A DNA stretch of 64,000 nucleotides from Limnephilus marmoratus (Eukaryota > Arthropoda > Insecta > Trichoptera > Limnephilidae). Numbering within the stretch: position 1 is the first letter of the stretch; the number at the start of each line of letters is the position of its first letter. The notes beneath the pieces are model-generated. The model was not told the DNA's origin. It saw only the letters and a program-made list of their open reading frames with translations, and ran no database searches. Positions 31,374-40,687 of this stretch are shown one piece after another. The DNA lies in assembly GCA_917880885.1 (NCBI GenBank), contig OU862913.1:3224001-3288000 (forward strand). Reading direction: 5' to 3'. Made by a program: the position numbers and the translations under genes.

Positions 31374-32214
31374 GAAGTAAGCCACCGAAGTAGGTCACCG
31401 TGGATGCCTAATTGTTTTATTTTTTTAATTAGAATAAAATGGTTTACCTTATCGAAGGCCTTAGCCTTAGAGTAATCCGTGTAGATTACATCTACTTGGT
31501 TTCTATTGTCCATATTGCTCGTTAAATATTCCGTGAAATTTACCAAATTTGTAAGTACCGACCTTTTTTGTAGAAATCCGTGTTGTTGGTTTTGTATGTT
31601 GCAAACAATTGTTGTTTAAATTTGATCGTCGATAATTTTCTCAAAGAGTTTACTAAATACCGTTAACATTGAGATTGGGCGATAGTTTTCAATGTTGCTT
31701 TTTGAACCAGATTTATGAATAGGGATTATAGTTGCTTCTTTGAACTTTGTAGGAAATTTTCCTGCTCCTAGTGACATTCTAAATATGTTAGTTAAGGGGT
31801 ACGAAAGATTTTTGGCACATTTTGAGACAAAGTATGGCGAGATACCATCACTGCCAGCACCCTTACTAATGTCTAAATTCTTCAGGTATTTATTTATTAT
31901 TAAATAGTTTATTTGTACGTTCCCAATCGGGTTATGATTATTAACGTAGGTAAAATCATCGAATATACTGGGATCATTCGTGTCATTATCGTTTACGTAG
32001 GTGAACTGAAAATGTTTAGAGAATAGTTGGCATACTTGATGAGCGCCGGTGCCTGACTCCAGTGGCGTAGCGTGGGGGGGCGGGGGGGGGGGGGGGGGGG
32101 GGCGGCCCTCCCCGGGCGGCACTTTTAAGGGGGGCGGCAAATTTTCACAATAAATAATAACATTATCTTGGAAAAATTTAAACCATTTCAAATCATTATT
32201 TGAACATGTTCTAC

Positions 32215-33700
32215 AAAATCAAAATCAAAATCATTTATTGTACAAAATTTACATTTAGTACAAAAGGTATAACTTATTGGTTCCTATATCCTATTTCTTC
32301 CAGTTAACCTAACATGTTGTACAGATTTGAACACAAATGAAATATAAATATAAAAGTGGTGTAATACAAAGTGAATTAGTTTTAATTTATTATATAAACA
32401 TACATATAAAAATAGTTGTACCTATGTGAGGTATTCACTTAATGTGTAGTGAGACCTGCTTAGAAGGAATGTTTTTAGTGATGACTTAAATCTGAGTGTA
32501 TCTTGAATTTGTTTAATATCATGTGAAAGGTTGTTGTATACTTTAATGGCAATGCAAAAGGGTCCTTTTTGGAAAATTGTTTTGTTTGCTTTTGGTATTA
32601 ATAAATTTTCTGTAAACCTTGTAGCGTGTTTATGTGTAAAGTTTTTTTGTGGAAACTTATCTGGAGATGATCGCACTAACATGCATAACTCCATTATATA
32701 TATGTCGGTGACTGTAAGAATTTTCAAATTTTTTAATATAGGTCTACATGAATCCCGATTAGCAGAGTTTGTCATTTTTCTTATATATCTTTTTTGGATG
32801 ATAAAAACATCTTTGGCGTTCACTGAGTTTCCCCAAAAGATAATTCCGTACTTTATTATTGAATATACATAACCATAGTATGCGGCCATTACGGATTCGA
32901 TGTTTAATATATTTCTCAGTGTACCTAGAACAAAAGAAAAGCTACTGATTTTGGCTACTATTTTGGATACATGTTCTTTCCAGTTTATATTTGCATCTAG
33001 TTGTATTCCCAGCAGTGAACAAGTTTGGGAAGGTTCGATAATATTATTATTGAAGTTTACATTTATTATTATAGGTGTAGCTTGCACTGGACCAAATTGT
33101 AAAACTTGAGTTTTGTTAGTGTTGAGTGACAGATTTTGTGATAACAGCCAATTTGCTATTGATTGACAAGTCTCGTTAATATGTTTATTAAATTCGTCAA
33201 CGTCTTCATTACATTCAAACAACAAAGCAGTGTCATCAGCAAACATTGAATATTCTGTGCCAGCAATAATTGGAAGTTCGTTTATGTATATAAGGAACAG
33301 GAGGGGCCCAAGAATGCTTCCTTGAGGCACACCCTTGTTGATTGTTCTCCGTTTGGATTCTACCATGTACTGCATCATTTTTTCGTCAATGTTTGAAATT
33401 TGAACTTTTTGTTTACGATTTATTAGGTACGATTCAAACCATTTTAATGCTAAACCTCTTATGTTCAAGTTTAATAAGAAGAAGCTTATGATCAACATTG
33501 TCGAATGCTTTTGAGAGGTCGAGAAAAATACCTACGGTTTTTTTGCTAACATTAATACTTTCCAGAATTTTGGTCATGAAATTGAAGACTGCTTGTGTTG
33601 TCGAACGGCCTTTACGGAATCCAAATTGTTGTGGACATATTATCTTAAATTTTTCGATAAGGTTGTAAATGCGATTGTACATTGCTCTTTCAAAATTTTC
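32215..33700 (-). mobile_element. 5'-truncated LINE inside the hAT-type element
   Basis: The 3' tail on the minus strand is a run of GATTTT units ((AAAATC)n at 32216-32238 on the plus strand) after CAATAAAT. The coding part starts abruptly at about 33700, inside the right terminal region of the hAT element. Only RT core and C-terminus are present. Confidence 0.75.
32422..33695 (-). pseudogene. LINE RT within the hAT-type element
   Basis: First piece 33682-33434 (ICPQQFGFRKGRSTTQAVFN, FLDLSKAFDNVDHKLLL), then a one-frame change near 33470, then a long piece to 32422 (358 aa) with KGVPQGSILGPLLFLIYINE, the catalytic YSMFADDTALLFE and the C-terminal region (AYYGYVYSIIKYGIIFWGNS, IQKRYIRKMTNSANRDSCRP). 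The long intact piece implies a fairly recent insertion. The endonuclease and ORF1 are absent. Confidence 0.8.
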
Positions 33701-34263
33701 CTCCGCCCTGGGCGGCCGAAACCCACGCTACGCCACTGCCTGACTCATCCTTAAGGTGCATGATTTGTGGGATGCCATTTGTTTTACAATAGTAATAGTC
33801 ATAGTAATATCCATTGTTACTTGTATCGCTTATTGAACAAAATTCAGTCGTGTACTTCTTTTTAAATCCTGCTCTCAATAACACAAATAACAGTGGCGGA
33901 GCCATTATTGCTGTAAACACCTCCCTAAATAATATTGGCAGCATACAGTTTTTAAATTGCACTGATTAAAATTTAAACACTTACCTATTTCCGATATTCT
34001 GTTAAATGCGGAATGGCGAATCCGAAATAAGGTAATACCGGTTTATCTTCAGAGATAGATATTGTATACATAGTATTGAGTTATTTCACTATTGATGGCA
34101 ATTCTCTCAACCTTTTCAATTGTCAAATGCCAGCTTAAAATACAATTACGATAATTATTATTTCCGTGTTTCAAAATATCAGTTATGTTTATGTATAACA
34201 CTTCAATGTTTTGGCAAAACATTCAATGAATTAAGTTTCCGTTATAAAAATGTTCTGTTTCAG

Positions 34264-34471
34264 GAATTTATGTTTTGGCTTGAACCAATTACCTAACGCT
34301 ACCACAGCAGGGCCATGGATCTACTAAATCCTGTTGAGACTCTTAACATCAAAACGGAACCAGGGTCCCAGAAAGAAGGCGAAGATGTAATGCCGTATAC
34401 TGATATAGATTTCGATCTCCAAGATGTAAAGAAGGAATGTTTGCAATATGCGGAGATTACTCAGACAGCCA
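34264..34471 (+). CDS. Zinc-finger gene B, exon 1 (5' UTR plus first coding exon)
   Basis: The acceptor is TGTTTCAG (AG at 34262-34263) and the donor is A|GTAAGT at 34472. The ATG at 34315 has context GGCCATGG. The 157 coding bases (34315-34471) encode the same module as gene A: IKTEPGSQKEGEDVMPYTDI, then DFDLQDVKKECLQYAE. There are only a few substitutions against gene A and the splice sites are conserved, so the exon could still be used. An upstream non-coding exon is implied but not found. Confidence 0.75.
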
Positions 34472-35764
34472 GTAAGTTATATAAAATTAATATATTAAAA
34501 ATGAAGCATGTTTAATTTGGAATTTTAAATTACTTAATTGAATTTCTCGGCAATGTTCCCGATTCCTCAACCTCTTTTAATTTGGGACATGCATTAAGTT
34601 ACACTTCTTATTTTACATTAAAAATGCGAAAATATAGATGAAAGTAAAAACCTTTCCATTCTTCAAAAATAGGGTCCTTCTTGATGCATCGGCCCCTGAA
34701 GTAGACATCTGGTGTCATTCTTTTATCTTATATTCTTCACCTTAAAGTTTCTTATCCAAATTCCCGTAAATGCATGCTAAATAATCGGAATCTTTAATCT
34801 TTCAAATTTATAGTTTTTATAAAGAGGTTTTATTGTGTGTCAATGATAACTAACTAACTAACCATCACGCCTTTTCCCCGCAGGGGTAGGCAGGGAGAAC
34901 GGACCGCTGAACAACTCGGTCTTGGCACACACTCTTTGCCTCACTCACATTCATACATCGTCTCATACACACTCTTCTATTATTCTGACTTTCGACATGA
35001 CCCGTCTCAATTATCTAATTCACTTGATCGTGTCGTGTCTTCCTCGGGCATCCCCGACTTCTTGTACCATTCACATTTGCGTCGTATGTTCTTTTTACAG
35101 TACTTTCTTCGTTCATTGCTTTACATGCCCGAACCACCTGAGGGTCCCTTTCTTAATCATACTCATTTCGCTTAAATCAGTCTTAAATTATTTGCGGATA
35201 TCCACATTTCTCACACGATCATACATGGTTTTACCACACATACGCCTCAGGGAACTCATTTCAACCGCATTCAGTTTACTTTCATCTTTCCTCTGCCAGT
35301 TCCATGCCTCACTGCGATACATCAGGGTAGGTACCAGGACTACATTATGGACTGCTATCTTCGCTTATTTTGACAGTTTTTTATTAGCTCTAACGGCATT
35401 CAGTCCTCCATTAATGGAGTAACCGGTATTTACCATTCTTTCAATACCTCTATAAGCCTTACCATCTCTCGTAAACATACTACCCAGATACACATACTTA
35501 TCCACCTGCTCCAAGTATTCATACTATATCGCACACTATTTTCGTACTCTCTCTTTCAAACACCATTACTTTAGAATTTAATACTTCGTTCATCCTAGAC
35601 ACGAGAGACTGTAGACTGTAGATCTTCCATAGTGTTAGAAATCACCACCGCATCATCAGCATACAACAGGCAACATATTTTCAGACTACTTAATTTCGCG
35701 CCCAATCCCATTTCTTTCAATTCTTGCAATGATCACTGTACGTATTGTCGTTTTCATTTTGCAG
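34472..35764 (+). other. Intron 1 of zinc-finger gene B
   Basis: GT at 34472 and AG at 35763-35764. It contains the RTE fragment shared with gene A. Confidence 0.7.
34852..35735 (-). pseudogene. RTE-type LINE fragment in intron 1 of gene B
   Basis: A longer version of the fragment at 12205-12900. On the minus strand it keeps KICCLLYADDAVVISN (about 35685-35637, with the RT active-site ADD), then the post-RT region and the GC-rich 3' end with tandem GTTA units near 34855. It has frameshifts and stops. About 180 bases near 34905-35100 are present here but deleted in gene A. Confidence 0.75.
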
Positions 35765-35917
35765 ACAGCACTAATGTGGAGACAGTTGCCATCGAGACGG
35801 ATCTGGTATCCCGAGGAGAAAATGAAGACAGTTTTCCTTATATGGAAATTGACGTAAACCTGTCGGATGTTAAAAAAGAATGCTTAGAACGCGTTGAAAC
35901 AATAAACCAGACAGCAG
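35765..35917 (+). CDS. Zinc-finger gene B, exon 2 (second acidic module)
   Basis: 153 bases, phase 1 at both ends, with acceptor TTTTGCAG|ACAGC and donor CAGCAG|GTAAAA (35918). The product contains IETDLVSRGENEDSFPYMEI and DVNLSDVKKECLERVE. It is nearly identical to gene A exon 2 and structurally parallel to exon 1 of the same gene. Confidence 0.75.
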
Positions 35918-36036
35918 GTAAAACTGATTTTCGTTGGAAGATTTAACATTCTAACATAATTGTATCCATTTTCTCACTTAGGTTATAAGTCTTCATGTAT
36001 CTTTTTAGCTATATCCTTTTTCAAATCTGTCAACAG

Positions 36037-37721
36037 ATCTGAAGACGCATCCTGTGGATAAACGATTATCTTATCCTCAACGTAAGAATAATTTTGTAAG
36101 ACAAATTCGCAGCCATACTGGAGTTAACCTTTTTTCATGTGTCAAGTGCAACTGTTCAAGTTCTCAAAAGGAATATTTGAGGAAAGACATGCTGGTTCAC
36201 AGTGCCGAGTGTAACTATTCGTGTTCTCGAAAGAGCAATCTGACGATCCGCAAGCTGACTCACAGTGGGGAAAAACTTTTTTCTAGTTCCGAGTGCAACT
36301 ATTCATGCTCTCGAAAGGGCAGACTGACGGTCCACAAGCTAACTCACAGTGGAGAAAAACCTTTTTCTTGTTCTGAGTGCAACTATTCTTGTTCTCAGAA
36401 GGGCGATTTGAAGAGCCACATTCTGATTCACAGTGGAGAAAAGCCTTTTTCTTGTTCCGAGTGCAACTATTCATGTTCTCGAAAAAGCAGACTGACGATC
36501 CACAAGCTAACTCACAGTGGAGAAAAACCTTTTTCTTGTTCTGATTGCAACTATTCGTTTTCTAAAAAGGGGAATCTGACTATCCACATGCTTACTCACA
36601 GTGAAGAAAAACCTTTTTCTTTTTCCGAGTGCGACTATTCATGCTCTCGAAAGAGCAGATTGACGGTACACAAGCTGACTCACAGCGGAGAAAAACCTTT
36701 TTCTTGTTCTGAGTGCAACTATGCATGTTGTCAGAAGGGCGATTTGAAGAGACACATTCTGCTTCACAGTGGAGAAAAACCGTTTTGTTGTTCCGAGTGC
36801 AACTATGCATGCACTCAAAAGGGCAGACTGACGATCCACAAGTTGACTCACAGTGGAGAAAAACCTTTTTCTTGTTCCGAGTGCAACTATTCATGCTCTC
36901 AAAAGGGCAGTCTGACGATGCACATGCTTACTCACAGTGGAAAAAAACCTTTTTCTTGTTCCGAGTGCAAATATTCATGTTCTCAGAAGGGAGATTTGAA
37001 AAAACACATACTGATTCACAGTGGTGAAAAACCTTTTTCTTGTTCCGAGTGCAATTATTCATGCTCTCGAAAGGGCAATCTGACGATTCACAAGCTGACT
37101 CACAGTGTAGAAAAACGTTTTTCTTGTTCCAAGTGCAACTATTCATGTTCTCGAAAGGACAGACTGACGGTCCACAAGCTCACTCACAGTGGAGAAAAAC
37201 CTTTTTGTTGTTCCGAGTGCAACTATGCATGCACTCAAAAGGGCAGACTGACGATCCACAAGTTGACACACAGTGGAGAAAAACCTTTTTCTTGTTCCGA
37301 GTGCAACTATTCATGCTCTCAAAAGGTTAGTCTGACGATGCACATGCTTACTCACAGTGGAAAAAAACCTTTTTCTTGTCCCGAGTGCAAATATTCATGT
37401 TCTCAGAAGGGAGATTTGAAAAAACACATACTGATTCGCAGTGGAGAAAAACCTTTTTCTTGTTCTGAGTGCAACTATGCATGTTGTCAGAAGGGTGATT
37501 TGAAGAGACACATTCTGCTTCACAGTGGAGAAAAACCTTTTTGTTGTTCCGAGTGCAACTATGCATGCACTCAAAAGGGCAGACTGACGATCCACATGTT
37601 AACTCACAGTGGAGAAAAACCTTTTTCTTGTTCCGAGTGCAACTATTCATGCTCTCGAAAGGGCAGTCTGACGATCCACAAGCTGACTCATAGTGTAGAA
37701 AAACCTCTTTTTTGTTCCTAG
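36037..37721 (+). CDS. Zinc-finger gene B, exon 3 (C2H2 zinc-finger array)
   Basis: The acceptor is CAACAG|AT (AG at 36035-36036). The first codons read Asp-Leu-Lys-Thr-His-Pro, with CTG where gene A has ATG, which supports translation from exon 1 rather than an internal start. The full product is 664 aa with 19 finger units. At least five have lost a zinc ligand or linker: unit 1 (H to D), unit 2 (first Cys lost with a linker deletion, and H to R), unit 3 (C to S), unit 7 (C to F) and unit 16 (H to R). The remainder are regular C-x2-C-x12-H-x3-H fingers. Four-finger groups (ACCQKGD, ACTQKGR, SCSQKGS, KYSCSQKGD) recur, showing internal duplication. The array ends at TAG 37719-37721, where GAG is expected in FCSEC, so it is truncated. 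It should be a nuclear DNA-binding protein if expressed. Confidence 0.78.
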
Positions 37722-37940
37722 TGCAACTATGCATGCTCTCAAAAGGGCAGTCTGACGACAACAAACTGACTCATAGTGGAGAAAAACCTTTTTCTTGTTC
37801 CGAGTGCAACTATTCATGTTCTTAAACGGGCAATCTGACGTTCCACATGATAACTCACAGTGGAGAAAAACCTTTTACTTGTTCCGGGTGCAACACTGCA
37901 TGTTCTCGGAAGGGCGATTTGACGAGACACATTTTTTTTC
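37722..37940 (+). pseudogene. Relic C-terminal fingers of zinc-finger gene B
   Basis: After the TAG the finger pattern goes on: CNYACSQKGSLT in frame, then further units with frameshifts and a TAA (near 37823), until the sequence leaves the duplication at about 37940. At least three more fingers once existed. Confidence 0.75.
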
Positions 37941-38326
37941 ATAAGTTTTTATTCCAATAAAAAATAAAATAACATTTTCACTTACTTAACTAGAATATTG
38001 AATTATGTACTTTCTACATCATATTACATAGTTTCTACATTACATGTTTTTTAAATTTCATAACCTCAGATTACATTAGATTGCAATACTAACATTTACA
38101 TTATTTTATATTACCATACGATATTATTCACTATCACTACTTTGTTTTTTGTGAATAAACATGAACAATTTTTTTTTTAATTTGCACACACTTTTTTCCT
38201 TTTTGATATCATCTGGAAGGCAATTATATAAATTGCCCCCCTCGTAACTAATTGATTGCTCACCGTAGTTAGTTTGTGATGTGATAAAGAAATAAAACAA
38301 CCGACTTGTTCAAAGCAAGATGATAA
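37941..38326 (-). pseudogene. LINE C-terminal fragment and 3' UTR
   Basis: Minus-strand sequence at about 38285-38150 reads TNYGEQSISYEGGNLYNCLP, then DDIKKEKSVCKLKKKLFMFI, the usual C-terminus of Jockey-like LINEs. Sequence beyond the Harbinger-like element (49067-49150) may be its upstream continuation. It abuts the end of duplication copy B. Confidence 0.6.
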
Positions 38327-38571
38327 GGCCCCAGTATACGTTGGGCCAACGTGTTGGGCAACGTGTACAGGGCCATTTTGTGTGTTTTTGGCGTTTGCGG
38401 CCAACGCTGGCCGACGAGCCGATGGGTGTCGGTTTTTTGTGCACAAATCAAAGGAATTTGTCGCAAGCCACAAACAGCGTTCAGACGTTGGCCGAGCGCT
38501 CAGTTCATAAATACGCGTCGGCCGGAGCGGACGCTGTCACGCTTAATTGTTCCAACGATTGTTTCACGAAC

Positions 38572-38628
38572 ATGGCGTCATGGAGTAATGAGGAAATATT
38601 TAGGCTAATTGATTATTATCACGATTAA
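38572..38628 (+). pseudogene. MADF protein start, element-encoded
   Basis: ATG at 38572 gives MASWSNEEIFRLIDYYHD followed by TAA. A Trp followed by xxEExxxLI-x-YY is the start of MADF and Myb/SANT-like accessory proteins of Harbinger elements. The stop after 18 residues shows decay or an intron not recognised here. Confidence 0.5.
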
Positions 38629-38789
38629 TATATTTTAAATAATAAATGTTTAGTTGCGATTTCAGAGTAATAATAATCCCACTAATATAATAATGAGGAA
38701 TGATTTGTATTTTTGTAGTTTGTAACGAATAAACTCGAAAATATCAATAGTCATAATAATAATTCATATTAATATTGATGGTTATTTAA

Positions 38790-39020
38790 ACTTTTTTTTA
38801 CATGAGCTCCACACAGGAGGCCCTGAGGAAAATAATTTCCCCCAGGGCCTATTTTATCTTTGGAGATGCTGTGTGGAGGGTTTTTTAATGAAAGGAAGGA
38901 GAGGAGAGTTCTGCGAAAAGGGTTTAAGGGGTGGGTAGGAATCTGGGGTTCAGTGTGTCCTGGTCATCAAACTTAGGGTGATCTACGCCAGGTGTGAGGG
39001 TTATCCAATAAAGGTACCCA
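38790..39020 (-). repeat. SINE-like element copy 4
   Basis: Poly(T), GCTCCACACAGGAGGCCCTG, the complementary arm CAGGGCCT and GGAGATGCTGTGTGGAGG form the terminal hairpin; AATCTGGGGTTCAGTGTG and TTATCCAATAAAGG follow. It is internally deleted relative to copy 3. It lies just left of the BEL insertion. Confidence 0.65.
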
Positions 39021-39733
39021 TTCCCGCCTCCCAAATTGATTTAACGTGTTTTGTTATTGTAACCGACGTGTTGCTCTCCCTCATTTATTAATGTTAATTT
39101 TATATGTTTTTGCTATGTACAATGCCCCGGTGCAACCAAATAAAGCTTGTGTGCCAAGTTTGCACCGGGAGACATTCTAGAATCCTATAATTTTAATAAT
39201 TTTAACAATTAATACTTTATTTATGCTTATTTACGCCTCCAAAGGCAACCAGGCTGACTAGCCTCCTTTTATTTTTAATTAAGACCCCTTTGAGGGCCTT
39301 AATTTCCAGCCTTAGGCTAAAGCCCTAAGAAGGGCCATTTGCCTTCCCTCCCTTGCCGCTCTGCTGTTATGGCTCTGCAGGAGGCGGCAGCTCCGCCAAG
39401 CGGGCTGCTCTCTATTTTAATTATGGCCCTTTTTAGGGCCTTTTTTCGTCCTGGCCACTAAGTTCAACAATACCGTGCCGCCAGCAACGATCTTTTTCAA
39501 AACACATTTTTTTTAATTTTAAATGTCTTTTTCTTAATACACAGATGCCCTGGTGACACAAGTAAAAACTTGGTTACCAAGTTGCCACCAGGAGACATCC
39601 TAAACTTATTATTTCATCGCCTTCAGGGCTATTTTTCCGGCTACAAAGCCAAAACACCAATTTGGGTGTCCCTATTAAGGGCCTTTATATTGGTCAAAAA
39701 TACACCATATTTTAATATAACTTCGTTTAAACA

Positions 39734-39782
39734 CCCCGTAGGACGCTGAAACTAAGACGTTTCAGTGCAGAGTCCTACGGGG
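39734..39782 (+). repeat. Hairpin in BEL LTR
   Basis: CCCCGTAGGAC (39734-39744) pairs with GTCCTACGGGG (39772-39782), and CTGAAAC pairs with GTTTCAG inside, giving an 18-bp interrupted stem. It is repeated in the 3' LTR at 47604-47652. Confidence 0.8.
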
Positions 39783-40301
39783 CATCCATAGAGCCATAAA
39801 TAAACATTGTAACTCTTAAACTGCCAGCGCTATCAGCACTTGAGCAGATTTTCGAGACTTTAGCATCATTTCACTTTTTCTCCATTTTAAAAATCCCAGG
39901 ACCTCGTAAAGCGACGGAACCAAAAGGTTTCGATAGCCAAGCTTACGGGGGACCTGGGAAAAATATTAACTTCTTTGTAACTATTCAAACACTTTGTTAA
40001 ATAACAAATACCTACCGACAAAAAGTCAAACTTCCTTAAAATCAACCCACACTTATCAAACAAAAAATCTACGAATGTAGAACATCCGTAGAAACACTGT
40101 AGTTTTAAGGAAAACATTGTAAATACATTAACCTGACCTGTATAATTAATTTAAGAAATCAATTTTAATCAACCACTTTCAAGCAAGTGTTTGCCAAAAT
40201 GGGTGGCCCACAGAAAGGCACACCTTATATAGGTAAAGGGCTAGGTAAAACCTCCCACCACAAAAATGTACCACGTGACAGGTTTTGTCACGGAAATCGG
40301 G

Positions 40302-40332
40302 TATATAAACCCGGCCATTTCTCATAATAAAT
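40302..40332 (+). promoter_or_regulatory. BEL LTR TATA box and nearby AATAAA
   Basis: TATATAA at 40302-40308 sits in the palindrome CGGGTATATAAACCCGG. AATAAA follows at about 40326. Transcription likely starts about 25-30 bases after the TATA. Confidence 0.5.
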
Positions 40333-40651
40333 TAGTTCTTCCATCAACGTCAACTCGTGTTATTATTTCCTACTGGGAAAAGTTATTATCATCTGCTGCC
40401 TCCCCCGCCGACCTCTGCCTAGGTTTTGCTCCTGGTGCCATCAGTCTCCTCCAGAAAGCCGGCCCTACTTCAGGCAACCGCCACGCACCAGGACTGGGCA
40501 GAGGAGTAGGCACATCCAGTGTCCTCAACTCATCAGGCACTGGGTGCACGGGAGGTCAGTATTATTATTTCAAACATTTCATCCTGGTCGTGTACTGAAA
40601 CCGGTACCCTTTTTTTACAGTCTTGTACAGGCTTGATACGTCTGGTACAAG

Positions 40652-40669
40652 TGGTCCTTCGAGCCGGAT
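40652..40669 (+). other. BEL primer-binding site
   Basis: TGGTCCTTCGAGCCGGAT begins 2 bases after the LTR. TGG complements a tRNA CCA end and TTCGAGCC fits a T-arm complement. The tRNA identity is not assigned. Confidence 0.65.
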
Positions 40670-40687
40670 CCGCTGCACGACTCCAGG

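Larger units (their letters stand above)
32060..33738. mobile_element. hAT-type non-autonomous element containing a LINE
   Basis: The ends CAGTGGCGTAGCGTGGG (32060) and its exact complement ending 33738 are 17-bp terminal inverted repeats extending imperfectly into G-rich sequence. The flanks CCTGACTC at 32052-32059 and 33739-33746 are a perfect 8-bp target duplication, diagnostic of hAT among elements with such ends. No transposase is present. The element's own sequence is only about 155 bp on the left and 39 bp on the right; the rest is a truncated LINE. A run of about 20 G at 32083-32102 may be imperfectly assembled. Confidence 0.85.
30260..33786 (-). pseudogene. LINE reverse transcriptase, interrupted by two DNA transposons
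   Basis: Read on the minus strand: NGIPQIMHLKDES (about 33775-33740), hAT element, then CQLFSKHFQFTY and IIPIHKSGSKSNIENYRPIS (32050-31620), YTDYSKAKAFDKVNHFILIK (about 31480-31420), the MITE, then YGVPQGSHLGPLLFNVYIYD (about 31095-31035), the catalytic YADDKK (about 31000-30980) and the C-terminal region, e.g. LYTAIIRPHLEHCTPIWTPF (about 30640-30580). Coding sense continues directly across both insertions once each is ignored. There is a stop near 31616 and further lesions. The endonuclease is missing through 5' truncation. Confidence 0.75.
29961..33790 (-). mobile_element. 5'-truncated minus-strand LINE carrying nested insertions
   Basis: The tail (complement of (AAAT)n) begins about 29961, and the coding region runs leftward from about 33790. 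AGTCAT is found on both sides (ending 29954, and about 33788-33794) as a probable target duplication. Copy A has the empty site (GCCAGTCATAGTAATATCC near 5997). It was later hit by a 204-bp MITE (31170-31373) and a 1.7-kb hAT-type element (32060-33738). Confidence 0.8.
21199..37940 (+). repeat. Segmental duplication copy B (zinc-finger locus)
   Basis: Partner of 3969-15062 with the same landmarks in the same order and orientation. It is longer because it took up a solo LTR, a Harbinger palindrome, an unclassified insert, two LINEs, a MITE and a hAT element. It lacks the Penelope fragment, the foldback MITE and the LINE found in copy A. Confidence 0.85.
39058..40649 (+). repeat. BEL 5' LTR
   Basis: Starts TGTAACCGACG and ends GTCTGGTACA. 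At 1592 bp it is long for BEL elements. It contains two related hairpins near 39121-39177 and 39543-39600, a third at 39734-39782, and a TATA motif near 40302. Open frames inside it occur identically in both LTRs and are not considered genes. Confidence 0.95.

Noticed and set aside
33895..33910. ACAGTGGCGGAGCC looks like a hAT end
   Set aside because: Copy A has the near-equivalent AGTTGGCGGAGCC in continuous sequence, so nothing is inserted here.
40266..40598. 110-aa ORF inside the BEL LTR, duplicated at 48136-48468
   Set aside because: Identical because the LTRs are identical. It overlaps promoter and hairpin sequence and has no recognised domain.
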